NCBI GenBank assembly: GCA_958298945.1
Contig: OY282606.1
Coordinates: forward strand, 41,925,920-41,989,919
Length of the DNA: 64,000 bases
Origin: Atherix ibis
Taxonomy: Eukaryota; Arthropoda; Insecta; Diptera; Athericidae
Direction: 5' to 3'
Positions 10,622 to 21,401 of this stretch are shown piece by piece. The notes under the pieces were generated by a model. That model worked only from the letters and a program-made list of their open reading frames with translations. It was not told the DNA's origin and ran no database searches. Numbering within the stretch: the first letter of the stretch is position 1; every line of letters starts with the position of its first letter. The position numbers and the translations under genes are program-made.

Positions 10622-11290
10622 GATCCCCTAACATCGCCGGCTTGTTGGCATAGACCATCGATTAAACGTAGCCCCACAGAAAAAAGTCTTCTTTTTTAAA
10701 CGTAGCCTCATAGTGTTAAATCACAAGGTCATCGATTAAACGTAGCCCCATAGTGTTAAATCACAAGGTCTCGGCGGCCAATCGACATGAAATTTTCTCG
10801 ATATAACTTCGACCGAACTTGGACTTCAATAAGTCGATTGTTTCTCCCGCTGTGGGGGATGTGGCACCGTCTTGATGAAACCACATATCACAGATGTCCA
10901 GCCCATGGAATTGATCAAAGAAATAACGCTGCAGCATGTCTGTGTAGCGTTCAACATGGACTGTAACGTGACGGTCATTTTCATCAACGAAGAAAAATGG
11001 CCCAATGACTCCACCGGCATGAAAACCGCACCATACAGTCACTTTCTGTGGATGAAGCGGTGTTTCATGAAGTACATGAGGGTTTGCGGCACTCCAATAA
11101 CGCATGTTTTGTTTGTTGACGAAGCCATTCAACCAAAAATACGCTTCCTCACTGAAGATGATTTTACGATGAAAGTCGTCATTTTCGGCAAACTTCTCTA
11201 GAGTCCAATCGGAGAACGTGCATCGCTTCATATGATCAAGTGGCTTTAGTTCTTGAGAGTTAACTTAATCTTAAGCTCAAAAACTAAAGT
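10622..11290 (-). pseudogene. Rosa-like (DD41D) transposase, N-terminal and catalytic piece
   Basis: The minus frame 11231-10761 contains FHRKIIFSEEAYFWLNGFVN (first catalytic region), WCGFHAGGVIGPFFF, and MWFHQDGATSPTAGETIDLL carrying the second catalytic Asp. Just upstream, IKLTQ and QELKPLDHMKR are split by a two-base insertion. Near 10785 the frame shifts: VISRKFHVDWPPR is read in another frame. The segment that should supply the third Asp is scrambled by a local duplication. The 3' remainder, with CKRALGGHMTDVEFHS and internal stops, lies at 8262-8125. The gene is clearly dead, and the family match is strong by motif order. Confidence 0.8.
10656..10772. repeat. Microduplication inside B1 transposase
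   Basis: The 21-base string starting catcgattaaacgtagc occurs at 10656 and 10731. The string tagtgttaaatcacaaggtc is also present twice, ending at about 10731 and 10772. The duplication lies where the DLTP-LDYFLWGYV motif of the DD41D transposase should be and breaks it. Confidence 0.75.
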
Positions 11291-14246
11291 AAGAAATCAA
11301 AGTAAATAAGAAAGTTGCTATTAAAAAACCCGATAAAATATTAAATAAAGAAAATTGTGTGGAAAATTATACTAATTTTTTTTAAATGCAAACTTTTTTT
11401 TTGTTTAAAGCAAAAAAGAAGAAAAATAATCGGAAAAAAAACTTACTAAAGCTTAAAAGAAATTTTGACAAAAAAAAAAAAATGTAAGATGAACAAAATT
11501 CTTGAAAAAAAAATTTTGTTGGGTAATTTGTGAAAATTATGAAACGAGCATTTTACGAACTGACGATGAATGATACTTTACGCTGGGTCTGGTATAATAA
11601 TCATGATTAAAGGATAAAAAGGTAAATTGTTGAACAACTATACGATTGGCTTCAGTTCGAGTATGTGTGTATGGTTTAAGGTGTAAGGTTTAAGGTAAAT
11701 TGTGCCTGAATAATTTTCACCTAAAATCCGTTTAGCATACATTGGAGTATACTTTACGAACGATATGAAGGTTAAAATATCCTGGTTGAAAAAAAAAATG
11801 CTTTTCTTGTAAAGTTTTGATTCTCATTTTGATATCCTGGAAAAAGGCAAAAAAAAAACACAACAAAAAATTGGAATAAGAAAAAGTAGAAAATGGACAT
11901 TCGGCAGTTTCGCGCATTAATTCAACAGCAATTTTGAGAAATTTTTTCAAGCGTTCACATATAAAAATATGCGCATGCATAAACATTTAAGCATAATTTC
12001 CAAATGGGTTGGTAAATGTTTTTATATATCAATATTGGTATGCACCTTTTTTTTCAAAGGTAATTTAATATTTATTTGCATTCATTCAAACATATATAAC
12101 TGTAGAGTGTACATCTGATCGAGTAGGGGGAGGATGTGTGTATTATCTGAAAATTTGCTATGTTAAAAAAAAATATGGGAAATTTTTCGTGGTTCGTCGC
12201 GTACGTAGTACATTCATTCTCTTATGGATTAAGTTATAGAATACAATGGCAGATCCGTTTGGTTCCTTGGAAATTTTGCGTAAACCAGGACTAGATAGGA
12301 ATCATGTTTTGTTATTTGCTTCACATTATGTGGCTTTGATGGTGATATTGTGTGAATACAATACGACTAACAGAGAGTGGCATACGAAGGATGTTACTCA
12401 CAATAAGGGTGGTAGGAAAGGGCGGTCGGTCGGTTGTTTTCCTACTAATAAGCTCCATTTAAATGTGATATAATCTTGGTTTTTGGCTGAATGCTTTTAG
12501 TATCATCTAAATTTGTGTTTTCTAGAATTTCTCCTTCTTAGATAAGATTCTTCTATTTGATATGAAAAGAAGGAAAATAGAAGGACTTTTTCTTATTCAA
12601 ATTATATTTAAGAATGAATATGGAAAAAAATAAAGGTAAATTTAAGTGAACTCGGTCTGAAGTTGAAATCATCAAAACGAGTATCAGGAGTGGTGTTGTT
12701 TTTCTCGGTGAGAGAATTTAACTGTGATGGAAATTTTTCTATATTCTAAAGGGAAATGGGAAAATTTTCTCAGAGGAATATGACAATGGAAAATTCCGAA
12801 ATGAATGAGTGAATACGGCTGTGGATGATGTTGCTACTTCTCTGGATTGTTAGGTTCAGTGCCCCGTCAAATTGAAGCATTGCGAATTAATATGAAATAT
12901 GTAAGAGGACTACGATCCAACTAGGGATTGGGAACGCATAAAGACCAAAACAAAAATGGAAACACAGGCGACAGTTCAGTAAATGTGTCAGTCGGATGAT
13001 AAGAGAACTGAAACAAAAGTTGTGTGAAAAGGAACTAAATTCAATGGAAATATTATAGACTATGGTACTATGAGCCTATGAGTTTATGGGTGGGGGGGGG
13101 GGTGGGTAGTGGATGATGGCGATAGCTAGCGAAGGTTTATTTATTAAATGTGTGGTGGTGGAAGAAAAGTCGATTCTCATAAACACGTTGCTACTCAGCT
13201 TTAATTCTACTCAGATTCAATGGACTTTTGGCTCCACACACACGACTAGTAGTAATGCACATTTGTTTGTGTTTGGATGTTTCCTCCAGTTTTACCACGC
13301 TTGTAAGTGGATCATGGCTGATGTTTATATTTTGGGTAAACGAACACAGTTACAACAATGCCTAAATAATGTACTAAATGTATAAACGAGCAAACGAATG
13401 GAAAACTTGATTCTGTTATGCCATTAAAAGAGGATGTAGAAGACTTAATTTTCAGGAATTACCTCAGATGATGTTAGGTCTTAGTTTCAATTATTTCAAT
13501 TTATGATGGCAGCATTAATCCCACGTGTAAATGTTTTCCGGAATGGAAATTAAGAATTTCTACATTTTCGTTATCGGTAACATTTCATCTTACTCCACCA
13601 AATATGAAACATTTTGTCGTATAGTTTCTCATTTGATTCTGAAATTTCTCTATTCCATAGTCCTTTCTATCGTCAATTTTGCCATTTATCTTACCTTTTA
13701 AACATTAATTATTATTTTTGACTTTGCATTTACCTTAATTTTGGCCTTATTAGTTACTGATAATTAACTACATTTTAAGAGGGATAGATTTGGAAAATTT
13801 TACCAGTTCAAAAGTTAAATAAAGCTATGAGATTACTTTCAAAATATTGTAGGTAAGAGATTTTCTTAAATTCGGTTTTTTTTTTGCTAAACATGATGGA
13901 TAGGAATTAAATAGGGAGGGAAATTTAACAGAGCTATTCTAAATTAACTTTAATAGAAGAAATTAAGGAGAAAAGAAATAAAATGTCTATATTAAAACGT
14001 CTTCCACCATTTCTCTCTAATTTGTCAAGTTTTTAAGATTTTTAAGGTTTTACTTTTTTGCCCAGCTAACAATTTTTCAAATCGTACTTTGTTCTCCACT
14101 TGACCCTTATAATATTAGAAAAATTACTTTCTAAAGTTTATTCATATTCATTCAAATATTGTGATGCGAAAAATTACTTTCCAAAGTTTATTCATATTTA
14201 TTCAACCAAATGCGAGATGTGGCAGAAAAGTAGCATTACTGAGAGC
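11291..14246. other. Long stretch without a recognised gene
   Basis: From 11291 to 12200 it is AT-rich. From 12240 to 13480 it is less AT-rich, with a 75-codon plus frame (12246-12473) and a 90-codon plus frame (13113-13385), neither with a family motif I recognise. A G-run lies at 13088-13108. The less AT-rich block could be old transposon or noncoding transcribed DNA. I cannot name it. Confidence 0.4.
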
Positions 14247-14248
14247 TA

Positions 14249-15529
14249 CGAGTGTCATTCAATAAGTACTTAGCCTCACCGCCCGATGGAACTGCTGTCA
14301 CAAAAGAAATTTACCATCGTGCAGTACATGGCTACTGTCAAAGTTTCAGTCGATTCCCTTCATTAGTTTTGTTTTGAGAGCCTTTGAAAGCGAGCGTGTC
14401 GGTCGGTTGCACAAAAATGGAAAAAGAACAATATCGTTCGGTGATTAGATTTTTGTTTTTGGAAGGGAAAACGCGCAGCGAAATCAAAGATCGCTTGGAT
14501 GCTGTGTATGGTGACTCTTCTCCTTCGATGGCGACCGTCAAGAATTGGTTCAACGAGTTTGTTCGTGGCCGTACGTCGGTTTTTGATGAGCCGCGCCCAG
14601 GTGCCCCGAAAACGGCTGCTACGGAGGAAAACGTTAAAAAAGTCCACGATCTCGTGTTGGCAGACCGTCGATTGAAGGTTCACGAGATAGCTGAGACTGT
14701 GGGCATCGCAGTAGGAACGGTGCATCATATTCTACACGAAGAACTGGGCATGAGAAAGCTGTCGGCGCGATGGGTGCCGCGTTTGCTCACACCGGAAAAC
14801 AAGCGCAACCGTGAGACCACATCGGCGACGTGTTTGGCGCTGTTTCAGCGCAATCCAGCGGAGTTCTTGCGTCGTTTCGTGACCGTCGACGAAACATGGA
14901 TTCACTGGGGCACACCAGCGACCAAGGAACAGTCGAAACAGTGGACTTCACCCGGCGAACGTGCTCCGAAGAAGGCGAAGACTATTCGATCGGCCGGAAA
15001 GGTGATGGCCACAGTTTTCTGAGATTCAAAAGGTGTGATCCACATCGATTACCTCGAGAAGGGTAAAACAATCACGGGGCGCTACTATGCTGACTTATTG
15101 GGCCGATTTGACGTCGAATTGAAGAAAAAGCGGCCCCGCTTTGCAAAGAAAAAAGTGCTGTTCCATCACGACAACGCGCCGGCTCACACCTCCGCCGTCA
15201 CCATGGCCAAATTGGTCGAATTGCGCTACGAATTGCTGCCCCATCCACCGTACTCTCCAGATTTGGCCCCCTGTGACTATTTTTGGTTTCCAAACCTGAA
15301 AAAATCACTCGCCGGGAATAGATTTGGGTCGAATGAGGAGGTCATTGTCGCCACGGAGGCCTATTTTGCTTCCCTCGAGAAAATGTATGTTTTGGACGGG
15401 TTAAAAAAGTTAGAGCATCGCTGGCCAAGTTTATCGAGCTTGAAGGAGATTTTGTGGAAAAATAAATTGCCACCTTTCCAAAATTTTCGTTTTTCTTTTG
15501 TAGGCTAAGTACTTGTTGAATGACCCTCG
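14249..15529 (+). mobile_element. Mariner C1, near full length
   Basis: The element is 1281 bp with a TA on each side (14247-14248 and 15530-15531). The left end reads cgagtgtcattcaataagta and the right end is its inverse (tacttgttgaatgaccctcg), about 27 bp of inverted repeat. The termini closely resemble those of the D family, but the transposase is distinct. The transposase has two lesions. Confidence 0.93.
14417..15465 (+). pseudogene. Mariner D34D transposase pseudogene (C1)
   Basis: It starts at MEKEQYRSVIRFLFLEGKTR, chosen because D-family relatives begin MEKSEFRALIKHL and because the in-frame ATG at 14384 adds only 11 unmatched residues. The helix-turn-helix region and WVPRLLT linker are followed by catalytic VDETWIHW, HHDNAPAHTS and YSPDLAPCDYF, with 34 residues between the last two Asp. 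A TGA at 15020-15022 replaces the Trp of the usual VFWDS motif. A one-base deletion near 15425 scrambles the C-terminus, and the expected stop is at 15463. Otherwise it is well preserved, so it is fairly young. Confidence 0.92.
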
Positions 15530-15809
15530 TACCTGGCAATACTGGAGACTTCCTCTCCATCTACCTTATATAATAGTTCCTACTAAAGGTGCATTACCTA
15601 TAGAGCGTGATTAGTGAAGTTGTAGTACAACCATTTGGAGCAGCGATGTGGTATCAACTATTGTGATAGGCTTGGTGAATGGAAAAAGATTTTTGGAGGG
15701 CAAAGTCTGACCATCAGACAGTCGGTTAATATTGAGGTTGATAAGCGGTGTGTCAAGAAGTCCTTAGGAGGTAATAAAAAGGGTTATTCGCATCAGATCG
15801 GACATTACA

Positions 15810-15945
15810 TGCATTTGTATGCTTCCCCATGATAACACCAACTGTCAAACGACCATTTCCATCAAAGAGTTTTTATCGGAAAAGAGGATGCCTGTGGTTA
15901 CCTAGGCCCCCTATTTATCTGATTTTAGTCCCTGTCATAATTTTG
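15810..15945 (+). pseudogene. Degenerate mariner-type transposase fragment
   Basis: One plus frame reads MLPHDNTNCQTTISIKEFL, SEKRMPVVT, a stop, then APYLSDFSPCHNF. This lines up with the second and third catalytic motifs of a GAMBOL/mariner-type transposase (HHDNAPAHT ... PPYSPDLSPCDFF). The third Asp is replaced by His. Nothing upstream could be placed. It is a short old fragment of a lineage different from A-H. Confidence 0.45.
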
Positions 15946-15965
15946 ATGTAAAAAAATAAAATAAA

Positions 15966-16655
15966 ATTGATGCAGAAAAAACAGTGTCATTGCTTTTTTG
16001 CCACATCTCATATAAGGAATATATTTTTCATAGATAGGAGGAAAGTAATCCTCGTCGATAGGAGGAGGAGGCTTTTAGGGCGCTTCTTTAAAAAAAAATA
16101 TTTTCTAAAAGTAGTTATAAATGGTTTGTTCTAAGCTTTAAATAACAGCGAACAAAAATTTGTGTTTAAAATAACATTATAAAAATTTGTGCTCTGTTCG
16201 CAAGAAGTTCTATGAGCTGCGTCAAATTTGAAGTCAAAATGGACGCCCTAATGACAGCAAATTTACATGTCAAATCAGGAAATTCAAAGAAACCGATTCA
16301 GTTGACAATCGACTAGTGTCTGTACGTTAAAGAAAATGCTCGGTCAAAGGTAAATATAGTGGTTGTGGCTCAAGGTGTGGGTGAAGACCATGAAGACCTT
16401 TTGATTCCTTATTATTCACCAGAATTGGGCTTTCTTGTGACTTCAACTTGGCGAACATTCATGGAAGATTCAGTTAACTCAATAAGTAAAGCTACAAGAT
16501 CATGTAAAGTTTCGGTCATTCGCTGAGTGGGGCCCTTGAGTAGTCGGAAACGAATCTCAGATTTGGTAAGAAACTCATCTTCTGCAGAACAAGCCGAATC
16601 GTCAAACCTAGGATAAAAAGCAAGCACAAAAGTTCCAGCAGATTCTTTTGCAACT
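15966..16655. other. Spacer without a recognised gene
   Basis: A 71-codon minus frame (16627-16412) is open but unrecognised. The plus strand just before 16660 may hold badly decayed 5' sequence of the rosa-like fragment B2, but I could not align it. Confidence 0.35.
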
Positions 16656-16659
16656 AAAA

Positions 16660-16905
16660 AAAACTTACTCTCTGCTGTGGACTTTAGTCAGGAGGCACCA
16701 TCGAGCCTTGTGCTTTAGAAAACAGGCTGGCACGACGGTAACTGTCAATGATAATAGATATTTTTCAATTGGAGGATATAAACTTGAACAGTATCTGGAT
16801 CCAACAGGACGCTGCGACTAGCCACACAATAGTAGAAATAAGGCACTTATTGCAGACAAAGTTCTCACGTCACGTTATTTCGAGACATGCTGATGTCAAC
16901 TGAAT
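16660..16905 (+). pseudogene. Rosa-like (DD41D) transposase fragment B2
   Basis: Frames on the plus strand give SGGTIEPCALENRL, then TTVTVNDNRYFSI, then IWIQQDAATSHTIVEIRHLL and KFSRHVISRHADVN before a TGA. This is the same motif order as B1 (GGVIGPFFF, VTVHVERY, MWFHQDGATSPTAGETI, VISR..VDWPPR). Two frame changes are needed. The C-terminal third is missing. It diverges from B1, so it is probably a separate, older lineage. Confidence 0.65.
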
Positions 16906-17269
16906 TTTCCGCCCCCAATTAATTTAACAATATTATTCAATAATAAAAATGTTAATTTGCAATAAAAATATTTACTATTATTGTTTTTATTTAATTTTAA
17001 GAATTAAACGCTTTTAATGAAAGTTAAAGTTTTCTTTCTAATTTAATCCATATAAATACTGAAAAGATACCTAATTTATATGTGATAAAAGACTCTGTAA
17101 TAGATAGTTAAATTATTTGCGTTGTGAAAAAACATATATTTTAGCATGAACTCAGGAATTTTGGAATTGAAATTTTTTAGATTTGATGCAATCCAAAACA
17201 ATTAGAAAATATTATTGAATTTTTGCTGTCATCCAGTTTATCAAAAGTGAACATCGCGATATCAAGTGT
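16906..17269. other. AT-rich spacer
   Basis: No open frame or motif was seen between the B2 fragment and the LINE RNase H remnant. Confidence 0.5.
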
Positions 17270-17545
17270 GAATGATATCTAAAAAAGTTCCTTTTTCCAT
17301 GATGAAGTGTGGGCAATTATGACGGCAGTTGAGACTGCACTTAATCTCCCCAAATAGCGCTGCGTAAATATTTTTACCGACACTCGAGCAGCTTGGGAAG
17401 GCATTCATGTACTATCAAATGTTTGCTCAAAGAGATTCGTCTATTAAATAATAGAAGCATCTAGTTACGTTTAATTTTCGATCTCGTTGATATCCATGGC
17501 CATTAATGCGCTAATTAGCTGGCAGGCAGGCTTTCCCACTGAAAT
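17270..17545 (+). pseudogene. LINE RNase H domain remnant, left part of a split LINE
   Basis: After a stop, a plus frame reads RCVNIFTDTRAAWEGIHVLS, which matches the RNase H strand of non-LTR pol proteins (IFTDSRAA). Further on, a shifted frame gives a decayed version of the WVPGH..GNE.AD.LAR segment ending near 17540. Mariner A2 begins at 17552, and a LINE C-terminus continues beyond it at 18752, so the two parts probably belong to one LINE interrupted by A2. Confidence 0.55.
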
Positions 17546-17551
17546 TAGAAA

Positions 17552-18749
17552 CTTGCCATATAAGCTTAAATCCGCTGTATCTGCCCTTGCTAGCTACACA
17601 TTTTTCTCACCTCTCGGCAATTTGTGGATACCACACCAACAAAATTCCTTCCCTTTCGAGCCAAACCACTCATCAAGCCATTTTCGGACGTCTTCGAAAG
17701 AATGGAAGTGCTGCTCAGCGAGCGCGTGGCGCATCGTAGAAGAGAGTTGGTAGTCGGAAGAGGCAAGGTCTGGTGAATAACCGGGGTGGGGTATCACCTC
17801 CCAGTTTAGTGTCTCCAAGTAGTTTCGGACCATTTTTGACGTGTGCAATGGTGCGTTGTCGTGGAGGAAAATCAGCTTGTCATGTCTTTGTTGATAATCC
17901 GTTCTTTTTTCACGCAGAGCATGGTACAATTTTAACAGTTGTTGGTGGTAGCGGTGGGCATTGACAGTTTCACCAGGTTTCAACATCTCATAGTAGACGA
18001 TAACCTGCTGATCCTACCAAACGCACAGCATCGTCTTCCATCCGAAGCGATTTGATCATCCCCGAAGCGGGATCAACCCACGATTTCTACGTTAAGGATT
18101 CTCGAAATATATACACTTTTCATCGCCTGTCACAATTCCATATAGGAACGACTTTTTTTTGTCTGGCGAGCAAGATTTCGCATGTGTTTTGGCGTCGCTC
18201 CATCTGGCTATCGTTCAATTCATGCGGCACCCATTTTCCGATCTTTTCAATCTACCCCATGGCATGCAGACGCATGGAAATGGAATCGAAAAAATTGCTC
18301 CGCGAGCATTTTTTTCGATTGGGTATCGTTTTCGTCCAAAAGAGCCTGCAATTGATGGTCCTCAACATTCCTAGGCCGATTTTCACTCTTTTTGTCCCAC
18401 AAGTCAAAACTGCCGTCTTTGAACTGACGAAACCAATCTCGGCACATTGTTTCCGATAAAGCACTATCACCATAGGCCTCCATAAGCATTCGATGCGATT
18501 CGGCAGCCGATTTCTTCAAATTGAAGTAGAAAAGCGGACCTTCCAGCATATGCTCTTTTTCTGGCACAAAAATAGACATGATTACCAAAGGAAAAATGTA
18601 TGTTGTTGTACGAAATTGCTGACAATGTGCACTGATCAATGTTGACAGATGTCAAACTCATAAAGAAAAGTATGGCATGCCCATGGTAGCTTAATACGCT
18701 CACTCACACCATTTATGACCAAACAGCAGATTTAAGCTTATACCCCTAT
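17552..18749 (-). mobile_element. Mos1-like mariner A2
   Basis: A minus-strand copy of family A. Its right end (5' of the element) reads agcttatacccctat then TA. Its left end (tataagcttaaatccgctgt at 17559-17578) is eroded outside that string, and no clean TA is left. About 80 bp between the 3' inverted repeat and the transposase stop have been deleted compared with A3. It interrupts a LINE. Confidence 0.85.
17594..18579 (-). pseudogene. Mos1-like mariner transposase pseudogene (A2)
   Basis: It starts at ATG 18579 with MSIFVPEKEHMLEGPLFYFN. A replacement near 18290 destroys the segment around the second helix-turn-helix, and the middle of the gene is shifted. The C-terminal frame is open from MLKPGETVNAHRYHQQ through FLHDNAPLHTS and YSPDLASSDYQ, with 34 residues between the Asp residues, to WLDEWFGSKGKEF. 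The end reads HKLPRGEKNV in place of HKLPERWEKCV. Confidence 0.85.
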
Positions 18750-18751
18750 TA

Positions 18752-19028
18752 ACAAAATGGCATTAAACTTGCGTAAATAAATAAACCATAAAACCGATCT
18801 ACTCAAAGAAACTTCTCAGAATTCGGATTGGGGCATACCGCACTTTCTCATGATTTCATATTCGGTACCCAACCTCATCTTCAATCCCATTCCTGTGGCG
18901 TTCAAGTCACCCTTCCCCATATTTTAAATGCATGCCGCTTAACCCAGCATTTATTTTTGATTAGGACACCTTGTATTATGAAGCTCCTAGATTCAATAAC
19001 CCCCTTCCCAAAATTTTCTCTTTAATTT
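18752..19028 (+). pseudogene. LINE pol C-terminus, right part of the LINE split by A2
   Basis: The plus frame to 19025 includes GHTALSHDFIFGTQPHLQSH followed by CGVQVTLPHILNACRLTQ. This matches the conserved C-terminal segment of I/jockey-type pol proteins (RIGHTRLTH, CxxCG, TVEHIL..C). The first Cys of the cysteine motif is missing. Together with 17270-17545 it indicates one plus-strand LINE whose reverse transcriptase has been lost or lies outside the recognisable part. Confidence 0.7.
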
Positions 19029-20533
19029 TTTAATAGAAACTAATATGGTTCACAAATTTTAACCACTTCGAATTCATCCATTCAGCTAACTATTAACCAT
19101 TTTCATTAGGAAAGTCGGCAATGATAACCCACATGTAACATGAAGTCCCCAAACTGCCTCTATAGAAAGACGCTTGTCTCAGAGACTCTACAACAAACAA
19201 ACAAAGTTTTATTGAATTATAAAAAAAAAATTGAATAGGCTTAGCTGGTCGAATAAGTGAAACTTTTAGCTTAACTTTTAAGGAAACTAATGTCCTGTAA
19301 AATTACGATCCGAATTGTAGGCGTTATCGATACTGACGTAAATACTTTTCTATAATATTCAATCCAATGAACAAAATAAGTATGTATATTGAAAAGTTTA
19401 AGTAAAATGAAGCTTAAGTAAAAGTTTCCTTTTATAAATAATAATTTCCATATTTCTCTATTGCCTCCCACACAACGACAAATTTAAGATCACACTTAAA
19501 GATAGAAAAAGACAAACCTAATTACGAAAATTTTATGAAAAGTTTATCTAAAGAGGACTTTATTCGCCCTGAATTTGATTGATTTTTGGGATTCAAAATT
19601 AAATTAATATCGATTTATATTGATACGAAGTATAACTTTTCCCTTTGAAATTTCTCAATTACAATTTGTATTGATGTACGCCATTAAAATAGATAAGGAA
19701 ATGGAGCATATTTAAATTAATTAAGCTCGTTTATCAATTTAATTAGATAAGATATCGTGCATGTGTTTACTTGAATAAATATACAATTCATGTTATATGT
19801 TATAAATTGATTTGATTTGCTAAAAAATTACACTTACTTTGATATAATTCCAATGAGTTTTATATTATAATTTTTTTTTTCATTTTTAAAATTATAGCTT
19901 GAATATTTCTAGGAGAAAAAAGTACTTTAAAGTTTGTTCATTTTATTGGGCTCATCTTAACAAAGTGATATTTTTCCGCCCCAGTTACAATTACTTGTAT
20001 TAAGGATTTAAGCTAATGATTTATAATAGAACAGCAAAAAAAAAATTAAACGTATTTTTTCACTAAACTTCGAGAGAGTAATTAAGAGATAAGCAATTTT
20101 ATCAAAGTAAATAAAAAAAACTTGAAAGAGATTAATTTTTGATATTTTTTTTTTATTTTTTTTAATCCACAAATTGAATATATTTTTAATAAATTTATAA
20201 ATATACTTTGACATAGATACTAGCTAATCTGAATAATTGAAAAATAAAAAAAAGTACCCAGATTTAAATAATTTTGTGTTTTTTTTTGTTAAAGTATTTT
20301 TAAAATATTGATTGATTTTTTAGTTATTATATCTTTTAAAAAAATTTCATATTAACAGTGGTATATGCAAGTCATTTTAGAAAAACAAACTATTATTATG
20401 TCGTTTTAGATTATTACTTTTTAATAAATAAAATAACAAATGTCCTATTCTAAAGAGTTATCCAATTTATGCTTTGCTAAATGAAGTTTCATAAAACATA
20501 TTTGAAATTCAAATTAAAATATAATTTTTCTTT
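19029..20533. other. LINE 3' flank and AT-rich spacer
   Basis: The first 150 bp are probably the 3' untranslated part of the split LINE. The remainder is very AT-rich with no recognisable gene. Confidence 0.45.
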
Positions 20534-20648
20534 GATTATATTGTAGAAATTTTGCCATTATGCATAAAATATAAGATCGTTCAAATGGCAGAACTAGCCA
20601 TTGAATGATATTATATTTTATGCATAATCGCATAATTTCAACAATATC
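20534..20648. repeat. Long imperfect hairpin (arms about 52-56 bp)
   Basis: The left arm 20534-20589 and right arm 20597-20648 are inverted copies with about 85-90% identity around a 7-base loop. The best block is ttatgcataaaatataa against its complement. It could be a small fold-back element. The right arm touches the edge of the rosa-like fragment B3. Confidence 0.8.
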
Positions 20649-21050
20649 AAACCGCACGATCTTGGGGGCCAACTGAAATCAGCAAATCTCGATAATATGT
20701 ATCCTGTGAACTTTTTGCGGAATAAAGCCGAAAATGCTACTTTGTATAGGTTGCTGCACCGTTCTGTTAAAACCACATATAGTCCAGATTAAAATCCTTA
20801 GGTTCAGGTAAAAAAAATGTGGTTGTCATTGGGCCATAGAAATAAAGAATGGACGGTAACAATCTTACCAGAAAGTGTCTTTTCATGGACCGTCAATTTT
20901 CACGGATCCAATGGCATTTTTACTGTCACTTAAGGGTTTTTATAGCCTCATATATGAAAATTAATATGAAAATGGGTTTCATTGCTTAAGAAAATTTGTT
21001 AGAAAAATCAGCATCTAAAGCATGTTCTTATTGCACCAAATCCGCGTATC
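20640..21050 (-). pseudogene. Rosa-like (DD41D) transposase fragment B3
   Basis: On the minus strand the order is KIVTVHS, then FYGPMTTTFFLPEPKDFNLD, YMWF, a stop, QNGAATYTK, and finally SWPPRSCGLILL. This parallels the DD41D order VTVN..RY, FFWPELEDMDLD, MWFQQDGATCHTA and NWPPRSCDLTPLD. The second catalytic Asp is Asn here. Several frame changes and stops show an old relic. No ends are visible. Confidence 0.6.
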
Positions 21051-21399
21051 TTCTGCGCATTCTTTGGTTGATTAAAAGATCTTTTATCTTTGATACCTAT
21101 ATATTTGAACCCAGAAATAAATAACTCAGTATTAGTAAGAATACAAATCGTAAAAATTGCAACTTGTTAATAAATCCCTTAGTTTTATTACCATACCAAA
21201 ATGGTAACAGATTAATATGTATTCAAATGGTAAGTGGTCAATATGTATACCATTTACAAGACTTGTTATTCTGCAGGATATTAAAATATCTTAACTTAAC
21301 GAATAAACCAAAGCTAGATGTTAATGGCTAAAGTTACAATAGTTCATTTAGTGTAAAATTTTATTTTATTTTATTAATATTTATACGAGCAATTTTAAC
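21051..21399. other. AT-rich spacer
   Basis: No open frame or motif was recognised. A short duplicated phrase (ttaatatgta / tcaatatgta with caaatggtaa) occurs near 21200. Confidence 0.5.
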
Positions 21400-21401
21400 T
21401 A

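Larger units (their letters stand above)
8125..11290 (-). mobile_element. Rosa-like DD41D transposon B1, split by a mariner insertion
   Basis: Two separated pieces of one minus-strand Tc1/mariner-superfamily transposase are recognisable. The 5' piece is 11290-10622 and the 3' piece is 8262-8125. They abut exactly at a TA (10620-10621 and 8261-8262), where mariner A1 inserted. Removing A1 joins MLGDL to RSNIEREIAAIP in the same frame. The spacing between the second and third catalytic Asp in related proteins is 41 residues, as in the rosa family. The N-terminal DNA-binding half is missing and no terminal inverted repeats were found, so the element was already truncated. Confidence 0.8.

Noticed and set aside
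12246..12473. 75-codon plus frame beginning MADPFGSLEILRKPG
   Set aside because: It opens plausibly but matches nothing I know, and no splice donor with a continuing frame could be followed.
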